IMG/VR virus record: IMGVR_UViG_3300021376_000414
Coordinates: 1 to 21,667 of that record
Strand: one strand, 5' to 3'
Origin: a virus
DNA length: 21,667 bases
A program made the position numbers and the translations under genes. Numbering within the stretch: the stretch's first letter is position 1; each line of letters starts with the position of its first letter. The notes below the pieces were generated by a model. The model made no database searches, had not been told where the DNA came from, and saw nothing but the letters and a program-made list of their open reading frames with translations. Positions 1 to 6,418 of the stretch are shown here, piece by piece.

Positions 1-295
1 AAGGCACCGTCACTATTTTGCCGTTTGTGATTTCTATGCTCCCCACCGACATGCCGCTTTTGCCGGCAGTCAACGTGTAATCTTCGCTGATCACCTGAGA
101 GAGTTCCGTCACAGGGCCACTAGCGCCCCCTCCACCAGCGCCGATCTCCACAATCGAGTCAGTGCCGCTGGCGCTTTTCTTGGTGAACAGCTTGCCGTCG
201 TAGGTGTTGAGCGCCAGCTCGCCTAGCTGGAGGTCGCCAACCGCTGGGGCCTTGCCCGCGACAGCAGAACGCTTGATCTTAATCGTGTTGGCCAT
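1..295 (-). CDS. tail fibre protein, N-terminal fragment (gene continues past window start)
   Basis: An ATG at 295 opens a frame that stays open to position 1 (98 codons visible). It begins MANTIKIKRSAVAGKAPAVG followed by DLQLGELALNTYDGKLFTKK. This is clearly paralogous to the preceding fibre gene but closer to the common phage form, in which a GELALN motif precedes a D-G-K-L-F strand. The following GAGGGGASGPVTELSQVISE is a glycine-rich hinge. The last visible part (DYTLTAGKSGMSVGSIEITN) is a short beta repeat known from phage fibre proteins. The C-terminus, and so receptor specificity, lies outside the window. Confidence 0.85.
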   Translation of the reverse strand, partial: MANTIKIKRSAVAGKAPAVGDLQLGELALNTYDGKLFTKKSASGTDSIVEIGAGGGGASGPVTELSQVISEDYTLTAGKSGMSVGSIEITNGKIVTVP

Positions 296-309
296 GTGGC
301 GGTCCCAGT

Positions 310-321
310 GCCTATATAGGC
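310..321. repeat. perfect 12-bp palindrome GCCTATATAGGC
   Basis: The palindrome sits in the 47-base gap between the two fibre genes and is loosely flanked by GTCC and GGAC. It could be a protein-binding site, a weak hairpin or a chance TATA-containing sequence. No -35 element is recognisable at the right distance, so I do not call it a promoter. Confidence 0.4.
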
Positions 322-342
322 GGACTTTTTAAGATGCCGCGC

Positions 343-1170
343 TTAGAACACCCCGCCGTCAATCGTGGTGTTGGGGCTTAGGTAGTCTGTGCCGTCAACG
401 GCTGCGGTGAACGCTGAGGTGCCGTTGCCTTTAAGCACTCCAGTCAGCGTGGTGGCCCCTGTGCCGCCGTAGGCCACGCCCACCGCAGAGCCTTCCCACA
501 CGCCCGTGGCAATCGTGCCGACGCTGGTGAGGCTGGAGCTGGTAACGCCACTGCCAAGCGTGGATCCGCTGAGCACAGCCGCGCCGTTGATGTAGTAGCT
601 CTTGCCGCTGACTAGGTTGACGTGCTCAGAACTGGTCCAGGCCGATGTGGAGCTCAGCCACAACCAGGTCTTATCAGTGGCGCCTTTGAGCACCAGACCG
701 CCGCCATTGGCGGTGCTGTCATCGGGGCTGGCGACGGCACCCAACTCAAAAGTGATGTCATCAACCGAGACCACCGTGGAATTGATAGTGGTGGTGACGC
801 CGTTGACTACCAGATTCCCCGAGACGGTCAGATTCCCCGAGACCGTGCCACCTGCAAGGCCTAAATAGGCAGAGCTCAGATCTGGAATATCGTCGCTGAC
901 CAAGCCGCGAAACTGTGGGGTCGCTGCAGAGCCAGAGGTTGGACCCGCGAAAACCAAGTTGGCGCCGCGAGTGGTGCCTGCACTGATAAACGCGCCCGGA
1001 CCGCCAATCGCTAGAGCATTGGTTGCCGTACCACCAGCGCCGCCGGTGCCCAGGCCGTAATACAGCACTTGGCTGTCTTCATTGAACGCCAGTTCGGCAT
1101 TGGCCAGGCTGGTTGGTGCGCCTGAGCCCCCACCAATGGCACGGCGCTTAATCCTGATCGTATTGGCCAC
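343..1170 (-). CDS. tail fibre protein, 275 aa
   Basis: This small fibre protein starts with an N-terminal domain (MANTIRIKRRAIGGGSGAPT, then LANAELAFNEDSQVLYYG) shared with the next gene. A low-complexity glycine, alanine, serine and threonine-rich shaft follows, with GNLTVSGNLVVNGVTTTINS and TVVSVDDITFELGAVASPDD, a block common in phage fibres. The C-terminus ends in GVAYGGTGATTLTGVLKGNG and DYLSPNTTIDGGVF. The N-terminal domain resembles the Mtd-type fold that anchors receptor-binding proteins. It starts with GTG at 1170 after a weak ribosome-binding site. It probably forms trimers for host recognition or is an adaptor to a larger fibre. Confidence 0.82.
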   Translation of the reverse strand: MANTIRIKRRAIGGGSGAPTSLANAELAFNEDSQVLYYGLGTGGAGGTATNALAIGGPGAFISAGTTRGANLVFAGPTSGSAATPQFRGLVSDDIPDLSSAYLGLAGGTVSGNLTVSGNLVVNGVTTTINSTVVSVDDITFELGAVASPDDSTANGGGLVLKGATDKTWLWLSSTSAWTSSEHVNLVSGKSYYINGAAVLSGSTLGSGVTSSSLTSVGTIATGVWEGSAVGVAYGGTGATTLTGVLKGNGTSAFTAAVDGTDYLSPNTTIDGGVF

Positions 1171-1192
1171 GGGCTAGCAGGGTCTTTCCCTG

Positions 1193-1200
1193 AACTTGCC
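1193..1200 (-). repeat. junction motif GGCAAGTT, copy 1
   Basis: The octamer begins two bases after the TAG stop of the 197-aa gene and is followed by CAGGGAAAGACCCTG, a 5-bp hairpin. It is one of four exact copies that I can find by eye on the coding strand. Confidence 0.5.
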
Positions 1201-1201
1201 T

Positions 1202-1795
1202 CTACCAGTTGCCGCCATCGGTCAACGTCAACGTGGTGTGCTGGTTAACAGTCCAACGGCTCGTGGTGGCATCCCAGACCAACACGGCGTCATCGATAAG
1301 GCCGGTGGCGTCTACATCCTCTAAATCGGCCAGCTCTAGGGTGACATGCCCAGTTTGACCGTTCACGCTCTGAACCTGAAGCGTTGGCGGCAGCTCATAG
1401 GAAAATGCTCCACCGGGCCGAATCAGAGGAATACGCAGCTGCATTTGGCGCACAGGCCCGATCTCTTCGGTGACTGCCAAGATCACCGCTGTTGTCCCTG
1501 GGAAGCCGCTTTGCACCCAGGCCGCAGCGCCTTCCAAGTCACCGCCGCCCCAGTCGATCAAAAAGACGTTCCAGGTCTGAACAAGTGGGCTGCTGGTGTA
1601 TTGCGCTTCTTGCTGCAGTTCCGGCACGCTGGAGATCACCACCTCCAAGCCACTGACCGTGGTGCCCGCTGCCATGCCCTGCCCCGGGTCACGCACCACA
1701 ATCGCCGGCGTGGTCATGCCATTGGCGAGGGTGTATGTGCCGAGGTGGTTGGTGAGAGCAGTTGCTAGGGCTGCCCGTAAGGCAAGGATGTTCAC
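1202..1795 (-). CDS. tail protein with terminator-like N-terminus and fibre-like C-terminus, 197 aa
   Basis: The first 130 residues (MNILALRAALATALTNHLGT, GLEVVISSVPELQQEAQYTS, TWNVFLIDWGGGDLEGAAAW) have the helix-then-strand layout of small tail terminator/completion proteins. The last 57 residues (VQSVNGQTGHVTLELADLED followed by VDATGLIDDAVLVWDATTSRW) are a repeat motif common in phage tail fibres. The protein therefore looks like a fusion linking a structural ring or adaptor to a fibre module. It starts with GTG at 1795, 9 bases after the stop of the frameshift gene. Its stop is followed directly by the GGCAAGTT motif and a small hairpin (CAGGG, loop AAAGA, CCCTG). Confidence 0.7.
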   Translation of the reverse strand: MNILALRAALATALTNHLGTYTLANGMTTPAIVVRDPGQGMAAGTTVSGLEVVISSVPELQQEAQYTSSPLVQTWNVFLIDWGGGDLEGAAAWVQSGFPGTTAVILAVTEEIGPVRQMQLRIPLIRPGGAFSYELPPTLQVQSVNGQTGHVTLELADLEDVDATGLIDDAVLVWDATTSRWTVNQHTTLTLTDGGNW

Positions 1796-1804
1796 GCCTA
1801 GGCT

Positions 1805-2488
1805 TTAACTTAAACTTGCCCCCAACAACCGCTCACTGCCGAGCTGTTGGTTGAGCAGCAGCACGCCGGCTTCAAAATGCACTGGCTGGATGTGGTCGGG
1901 CAGTTTAAGGCCGTAGCGCAGCAGCGGCCGGTCTACATCGTGCAGCTCCACGCAAGCACCGCGTGGCTGGCCTTTGACTGCCAAAAACCCGCGCAGATTC
2001 TGCCCCTCCCAGCTGGGGGCCACCACCACCGTCTGCTGATCGTCCGACACCAAAGCCCGCACCTCGGGCAGCTCAGCAGGTTGCGCCGCTTGGTGCACCA
2101 CCTCCCGCCAAATGGCAATCAGCAGCGACGGCAGCTTCTGCTCATGGCGCAAGGCCAAACAGACATGGGCTACCACCGGCGGCAGTGCGTCACTATCGTG
2201 GCGCCCTGCTGAACGGAAGAACTGCCAGTCTTGGTGCGTGGTGGGCTTGGTCTTTTTCTGATCGCGGTTGATGTTGAACAGCAGACTGCAGACCTGCGCC
2301 CCCTGCAGCTCCATCAGCTGCAGCTCTTGGCGCTGCTGCTCCAGCAACTGCCGATGAGCAGCCAGCACCACCGTGACCCGCTCCTGGCCAAAGCTGCGGC
2401 GATCAAATTGGCCGGGGTAGGCGCGGCACAACGCCCAGAACAGGGCGGCCCAATCTATGCAGCTCGGTGTCCAGTCCCCGGCCGCCGC
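1805..2488 (-). CDS. frameshift extension of the tail assembly chaperone (T domain)
   Basis: This frame has no ATG or GTG near its beginning; only a TTG at 2431 could start it alone. It is open from just upstream of the slippery heptamer. A -1 slip at 2494-2488 joins residue 177 of the preceding protein to AAAGDWTPSCIDWAALFWAL and onward, giving a fusion of about 404 aa. The extension is a 227-residue domain with GQERVTVVLAAHRQLLEQQR, KKTKPTTHQDWQFFRSAG and PPVVAHVCLALRHEQKLPSL. It looks helical first and mixed later. In lambda the equivalent gpGT fusion links the chaperone to the tail tube. The frame ends with TAA at 1805-1807. Confidence 0.8.
   Translation of the reverse strand, partial: AAAGDWTPSCIDWAALFWALCRAYPGQFDRRSFGQERVTVVLAAHRQLLEQQRQELQLMELQGAQVCSLLFNINRDQKKTKPTTHQDWQFFRSAGRHDSDALPPVVAHVCLALRHEQKLPSLLIAIWREVVHQAAQPAELPEVRALVSDDQQTVVVAPSWEGQNLRGFLAVKGQPRGACVELHDVDRPLLRYGLKLPDHIQPVHFEAGVLLLNQQLGSERLLGASLS
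1813..1820 (-). repeat. junction motif GGCAAGTT, copy 2
   Basis: The octamer lies in the last codons of the frameshift extension, followed by TAAGTTAA, 18 bases before the next GTG start. Confidence 0.5.
2444..2486 (-). other. possible frameshift-stimulating stem-loop
   Basis: GGCGGCC at 2486-2480 can pair perfectly with GGCCGCC at 2450-2444, giving a 7-bp all-GC stem with a 29-base loop right after the slippery site. The spacer is only one base, shorter than the usual 5-9, so a melted lower stem or a pseudoknot would be needed for the classical geometry. Confidence 0.4.
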
Positions 2489-3018
2489 TTTTTTATCTCG
2501 TCTTCAGACGGTGGCGCCACGCTGTCGGGTTCGGCGCTGGTCCGCTCCTGCTCAAAGAAAGCAAAAAGGGCATCCATCAACGGCTGCGGCAGAGCCATCG
2601 TGTCGGCCACCGCCCAGTCGGGTCGATCCAGTCGGTGACGCACTAAGGCGGTCACGCTGGCCAACATGCGCTCGCGGCCGATTTGAATGTAGGTGCGGGT
2701 CAGCTCGGCAATCTCCGGCAGGTAGCGCAGCCTGATCGCCTCCTGCTCAGGCGTCATGTCACGGCCCACCGCAGCCGCCTCCACTAAGGCAAAGGCCTCC
2801 AGGATGCTGATCTCTTGCTCAGCGCTCATGCGCTGCGCCAGCTTGGCCGCAACGACTACAGCAGTGTCGCTCTCACCGGTCAAGTCACTAACGGTGATTA
2901 CCTCCGCCACCTGCAGGGAGCCCAACACCGGCAGCTCCAGCACGCCCGTTTCTTTGTTGCCAACCCGCTGATTGGTGCGTTTCGGCGGCGCAATAACGAA
3001 GGGAAGATCAATGCTCAT
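2455..3018 (-). CDS. putative tail assembly chaperone, unshifted product (gpG-like)
   Basis: This 187-aa protein begins MSIDLPFVIAPPKRTNQRVG and contains a compact helical domain (LAQRMSAEQEISILEAFALV, later YLPEIAELTRTYIQIGRERM). It then has LDRPDWAVADTMALPQPLMD and ALFAFFEQERTSAE. A short helical protein ending in an acidic tail with a slippery site near its 3' end is the hallmark of lambda gpG-type chaperones, which bind the tape measure during tail assembly. In the zero frame translation ends KKRRPGTGHRAA at the TAG at 2457-2455. A fraction of ribosomes is expected to slip at A AAA AAG (2494-2488) into the next frame. The ATG overlaps the previous stop by four bases. Confidence 0.72.
   Translation of the reverse strand: MSIDLPFVIAPPKRTNQRVGNKETGVLELPVLGSLQVAEVITVSDLTGESDTAVVVAAKLAQRMSAEQEISILEAFALVEAAAVGRDMTPEQEAIRLRYLPEIAELTRTYIQIGRERMLASVTALVRHRLDRPDWAVADTMALPQPLMDALFAFFEQERTSAEPDSVAPPSEDEIKKRRPGTGHRAA
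2488..2494 (-). promoter_or_regulatory. -1 ribosomal frameshift slippery site A AAA AAG
   Basis: On the coding strand the zero frame reads GAG ATA AAA AAG CGG. The heptamer A AAA AAG fits the X XXY YYZ rule exactly and is among the most efficient bacterial slippery sequences. After slipping back one base the frame reads GCG GCG GCC, which opens the 227-residue downstream frame. The site lies 10 codons before the zero-frame stop, the usual arrangement in tail chaperone genes. Confidence 0.85.
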
Positions 3019-3713
3019 GCGCCCAGGCCGTAGTTGATTTTGTCAAGGGTGCTCATGCCATGCAGGCTGCCGGTGGTCAGGTTGCCGCTGCCGCGCATCC
3101 CGCCGCCGTGGCCGCTGGAGGTCGGGGCGAAGAAATGGCCATAAACCGGGTGGCTCTTGAGCTGCTCCAAGTAAGCCACCGGCGTCAGTTGATCGCCGTT
3201 ATCGGTCAACATCGGCTCGCCGTTGGCGTTAATCACCACCACATCACCGGCTTCAGAGACCTTGAAACGGGAACCCACAGCGCCCATCAGGGCATCGAAA
3301 TAGGTGGTGCCATCCTCAGCCCCGCCACTGCGCCCACCAGCGGCTTGGAAGGCATTGGCGAGAGCTTGCTTGCGGTAGAGCTCGGACTTTTCCGCTAGCG
3401 CTTCCGCCAGCTTCTGGTCTTTGATCTTGACCTGCTGCAGGACTTCGGCCCTTGCGGCTTCAACTTCTTCTTTAACGCGCTGCTCCGCCTGCAGGCGCAG
3501 ACGCTCCTCTCGCTCTTTGGATTCGGTAAAGCTGCGCTGCTGATCCGCATCCATCAGGCGCTCCATTGCCTTTTTGTCGCGCTCAGCGGCCTTCAACTGT
3601 GCGCGCAGCTTTTGCAGCGTCCGCTCCAGAACAGCCTCGTCTTGTTCATCGACTGCAGGTGCTTCGGCGGCCTCAGGCGCTACAGGCTGCAGCTCCTCAG
3701 TGGTTTCGCTCAT
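3015..3713 (-). CDS. scaffold-like coiled-coil protein
   Basis: This 232-aa protein looks like a capsid scaffolding protein. An acidic N-terminus (TTEELQPVAPEAAEAPAVDE) is followed by a long charged coiled coil (about residues 26-115). A globular C-terminal part follows with FDALMGAVGSRFKVSEAGDV, then VINANGEPMLTDNGDQLTPV, AYLEQLKSHPVYGHFF and a glycine-rich SSGHGGGMRGSGN tail. This arrangement is typical of scaffolds in several phage groups, where the gene usually precedes the major capsid gene. Here it is instead followed by the chaperone-like pair, so its role is uncertain. The ATG at 3713 follows a 39-base gap. The stop overlaps the next ATG as ATGA. Confidence 0.7.
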   Translation of the reverse strand: MSETTEELQPVAPEAAEAPAVDEQDEAVLERTLQKLRAQLKAAERDKKAMERLMDADQQRSFTESKEREERLRLQAEQRVKEEVEAARAEVLQQVKIKDQKLAEALAEKSELYRKQALANAFQAAGGRSGGAEDGTTYFDALMGAVGSRFKVSEAGDVVVINANGEPMLTDNGDQLTPVAYLEQLKSHPVYGHFFAPTSSGHGGGMRGSGNLTTGSLHGMSTLDKINYGLGA

Positions 3714-3752
3714 ACAAGGTCAGGACTAATGGGCAGGCTAGTGCTGCGCAGT

Positions 3753-5096
3753 CTAAATAATAAACATTAAATAGCTAGTCTTGCCGACTTCAAACGACAG
3801 CTGCCCCTGATAAGTGGTGAAGACCACTGGATCAGTGGTGGTCAAGTTGTAGCGGGTCATGGTGGGGGTCACTGTCGTCGGCAAAGGTTTTGGCACCCCA
3901 GCGTTCACCGTGTCTTGATCCTCTTGTTCAAGGCCACCTGTATTCAGTTGCTGATCGGCCGACTGCACCGCCCCCGCGTTGTAGGGGCTGAAGGAATTGT
4001 GCCCAAGCAGGCCCAGGTAGCGGTAATTTTCGCACTCCCGATAGGTAGGGGTCGGGGGCTTAGGGCTCGGATCGCTTAGCTTGGCTAGCTCATAAAGGAC
4101 CTGAAAGCGTTCAGATGTCACATTGCCAGCCTGGGCGGGTTCAGCAACTGTTCCACTCGATTTCACCACATGCTGATCGGTTTGAGTGCTAAGCGACAGG
4201 GTTTTGTTGAATAAATCCCCTTGAGTTATGTGAATAAAGTGAAATGGCAGCAGAAAGGCATTTTGACGATTGAAATATTGTACTATTGGGATGTCTGAGC
4301 CATTGCCCTCGTTGGCAAACGTGCTTTGACCCAGTGGTATGACACTGCTAGCCAGATAGCCGTATAGCTCCGAAGCGTTGCAGCCGTGGTAGGGATGAGA
4401 AATCGGGATGAGGCTCGTGAGGATTTCTTTGAAGCCGCCGTGTTCCACGTCAACGGTCCAGCGATAGGGACGGGTGGCCCCAATAGAACTAATATCCGAG
4501 CTGACGGCACTGTCGATGGTAATGTCGTATTTATAGAGCGGCGCCGAGCTGTGTGACTGGAAGCCGGTCTCTAAATCAATCGTGGTGTAGAGAATGTCAT
4601 AGCGGGCGCTTGAGGCCATATGGGCCGAAGTCTCCACAGTAGAGGTTCCAGCAATAGGAGTACCAGTTAGAGTATTCATCGACGTATAGCCCACTTTTGC
4701 CTGGCCACTCATAAATACCCCCCGCAGAAACGCGATGTAGGCTTGACCATTAATGACTTCAAGCACTATCGGATAACAGAACCGCCGCAGTTGTCCCGTC
4801 CACTCACTGCCATCAATTCGATACTGTGTCGCGTCATCGAACAGATCACGTAGAGCTGACAGCAGTCCCCCATCACCTAGGCCCACGTCTGATAAATGCT
4901 GCTGATCTCCCACTTCCCATGGCTTAAACTCTGTCAACCAACCCTTAGAACCGCGATACAACTCAACAGTACGCTGCAGCGGATCGTTAGGGTAAAAGGG
5001 CTGGTTTTCAAAATTCTCGGTTACAACCCAAAGCGGATCGAGCTGCAAAGAACGTCTAGCGGCCGGGCGATAACGGACGGCAGGCGGCTTAATCAC
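3753..5096 (-). CDS. tail-associated protein of unknown family, about 447 aa
   Basis: No family is recognised. The product starts with a basic, proline-rich segment (PPAVRYRPAARRSLQLDP). A mixed domain follows (WVVTENFENQPFYPNDPLQR, DATQYRIDGSEWTGQLRRF), then a beta-rich C-terminal half (MTRYNLTTTDPVVFTTYQGQ, LSFEVGKTSYLMFII). It has no signature of a major capsid protein, so I treat it as a tail or baseplate component by position. The start is uncertain. GTG at 5096 overlaps the stop of the 48-aa gene by eight bases; TTG at 5111 would add five residues. Composition around 4050-5100 is less GC-rich than the genes on either side. Confidence 0.68.
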   Translation of the reverse strand: MIKPPAVRYRPAARRSLQLDPLWVVTENFENQPFYPNDPLQRTVELYRGSKGWLTEFKPWEVGDQQHLSDVGLGDGGLLSALRDLFDDATQYRIDGSEWTGQLRRFCYPIVLEVINGQAYIAFLRGVFMSGQAKVGYTSMNTLTGTPIAGTSTVETSAHMASSARYDILYTTIDLETGFQSHSSAPLYKYDITIDSAVSSDISSIGATRPYRWTVDVEHGGFKEILTSLIPISHPYHGCNASELYGYLASSVIPLGQSTFANEGNGSDIPIVQYFNRQNAFLLPFHFIHITQGDLFNKTLSLSTQTDQHVVKSSGTVAEPAQAGNVTSERFQVLYELAKLSDPSPKPPTPTYRECENYRYLGLLGHNSFSPYNAGAVQSADQQLNTGGLEQEDQDTVNAGVPKPLPTTVTPTMTRYNLTTTDPVVFTTYQGQLSFEVGKTSYLMFII

Positions 5097-5235
5097 GGGC
5101 CTTGTAGGCAATCATTTGGGCCTGCATACGCATATTTAGTGCAATTCGATTTGCATCGACCTGATCTTGTAAGCGATGCCGCAATGGTTCAATGCCGCCA
5201 TCTCTTACCGTCACATTGACTTTTACAGCATCCAT
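5089..5235 (-). CDS. very small hypothetical protein, 48 aa
   Basis: This short gene starts MDAVKVNVTVRDGGIEPLRH and ends MRMQAQMIAYKARD. Its ATG at 5235 shares one base with the stop of the 231-aa gene (TGATG), and its stop at 5089 overlaps the start region of the following gene. It fills what would otherwise be the largest gap in the tail block. It is basic, with a short strand followed by a helix (PLRHRLQDQVDANRIALNMR). Function unknown; tail genes of this size can encode small baseplate or assembly proteins. Confidence 0.6.
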   Translation of the reverse strand: MDAVKVNVTVRDGGIEPLRHRLQDQVDANRIALNMRMQAQMIAYKARD

Positions 5236-5930
5236 CAGTCGTTGACCGCCAGCTTCACGCTATAGCCGATTGTCTGCCCATTGCTGACGGTCACCATGCT
5301 GCTTTCGGTGAGCACCCCATAGATGCTGCCGGCACACTTGCGCAACCGCAGCGTTCCGCTGCCGGTGCTGGTGATGTTGATTTTGTTAGCGCTGCCCACG
5401 GAGGCGCTGCTGTGTAGGGTGATTGTTGAGCTGGTGACGCTTTTAACGTAATAGAGGCTGCCAGCCGTCAGGCCGCCGGGAAGGGTGCCGCCGCTGTCTG
5501 CTGTCACAGTGACGGCATTGCCATCACTGAGGCCATGGCTGGCCACGGTGATCACATCGGTAGCAGGGTCCACGGCGCTGCTGGCCGTCAGAGCGCCGCC
5601 GGCCTGACTATCGGCCGCTGCATCAATTAACAGCACCACATGCGTATAGAGCAGGCTGCCGCCCGTGGCGCTGAACTCCACCGAAACAGGCGCCTGCTCA
5701 TAGCGAGTGTTGACGGAGCTAAAGCTGCCACCGGTCAGAGCTGCACTCTGAAAGCGCGCGTAGCCGTTGGCGCCCCCCACCAGCTCATACTGCAACCAGC
5801 TGGCGATGTCCGCATCAACGACTGGTGCACTGACGGCATTGACCAGGGCAGCGGTGAGCACCTTGCCGCTGTAGGCCGCAGCCATCACCCGTGACAACTC
5901 GGCTTGCGTTAGTGCGCTGGTTACTGCCAT
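5235..5930 (-). CDS. tail protein, long paralogue with inserted beta domain, 231 aa
   Basis: This protein matches the preceding gene at both ends. WLQYELVGGANGYARFQ corresponds to the WFPYLLAGSF block, VSVEFSATGGSLLYTHVVLL to the LSFQL block, and IYGVLTESSMVTVSNGQTIG to the FVGVIHESS block. Between the second and third blocks lies an extra 80 or so residues (about 117-197). These contain TDVITVASHGLSDGNAVTVT, GTLPGGLTAGSLYYVKSVT and NITSTGSGTLRL. This is a small beta domain that I know as a recurrent cassette in phage tail and fibre proteins. The ATG at 5930 is preceded by a 27-base gap carrying the GGCAAGTT motif. The stop overlaps the ATG of a 48-aa gene. Confidence 0.72.
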   Translation of the reverse strand: MAVTSALTQAELSRVMAAAYSGKVLTAALVNAVSAPVVDADIASWLQYELVGGANGYARFQSAALTGGSFSSVNTRYEQAPVSVEFSATGGSLLYTHVVLLIDAAADSQAGGALTASSAVDPATDVITVASHGLSDGNAVTVTADSGGTLPGGLTAGSLYYVKSVTSSTITLHSSASVGSANKINITSTGSGTLRLRKCAGSIYGVLTESSMVTVSNGQTIGYSVKLAVND

Positions 5931-5949
5931 GACTTAATCGCTATACAGA

Positions 5950-5957
5950 AACTTGCC
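5950..5957 (-). repeat. junction motif GGCAAGTT, copy 3
   Basis: The octamer follows the TAG stop of the 148-aa gene with no gap and is followed by TCTGTATAGCG, which contains a TATAGC hexamer that could act as a weak -10 element. Confidence 0.5.
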
Positions 5958-6404
5958 CTAGAGCCATTTAGCTGTCAAATCCAGCCTATAGGTCTTGGTT
6001 TGGCCGGTGTTCAACGTGATGGGAGAAGATTCATGGATCACTCCAACAAATGGCGAGAGATAGGTGGGCTGACCAGCTGCAACAGCTGGCCGCTGAACTG
6101 GTATTGCAAAAATTACAATGTCTGTGTAGGTAACAGACTGACTGTAACTGAGCTGAAAGCTTAACTGCTGCAGTTGAGCCAAGAGCACGTTTGTGGAGTT
6201 ATAAGAACTACTGCCGGCTGTCAAAAACAAATCAAAGCTTCCGGCTAAAAGATAGGGAAACCAATCGGATAAATTGCTAGATGCAGATGCTGGAGGCGTT
6301 GCGCCAGAGGTGTTAGCCAAGGCGGCAACAATCAAAGCGCCTTCAAAGACATACCAAATTGCAGCCCTAGCAGCCTCTCGGCTAGCCGTTAGTGTGGCAG
6401 GCAT
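5958..6404 (-). CDS. tail protein, short paralogue, 148 aa
   Basis: This is the shorter member of a paralogous pair. It begins MPATLTASREAARAAIWYVF and contains WFPYLLAGSFDLFL (residues 48-61), LSFQLSYSQSVTYTDIVIFA (81-100) and FVGVIHESSPITLNTGQTKT (119-138). The same three blocks occur in order in the next gene. It is probably a minor tail or baseplate component. It begins 14 bases after the stop of the 800-aa gene, with only a weak ribosome-binding site. Its stop is followed immediately by the GGCAAGTT junction motif. Base composition is lower in GC than the paralogue. Confidence 0.68.
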   Translation of the reverse strand: MPATLTASREAARAAIWYVFEGALIVAALANTSGATPPASASSNLSDWFPYLLAGSFDLFLTAGSSSYNSTNVLLAQLQQLSFQLSYSQSVTYTDIVIFAIPVQRPAVAAGQPTYLSPFVGVIHESSPITLNTGQTKTYRLDLTAKWL

Positions 6405-6418
6405 TGGTCATTCTTACT

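Noticed and set aside
310-325. TATATA palindrome as a promoter
   Set aside because: There is no -35 element at a proper distance, and TATA-like sequence in a short gap is weak evidence on its own.
3753-5111. The 447-aa protein as the missing major capsid protein
   Set aside because: Size and the nearby scaffold-like gene make it tempting, but gene order is reversed (scaffold after it) and I see no HK97-like pattern such as an E-loop or spine-helix region.
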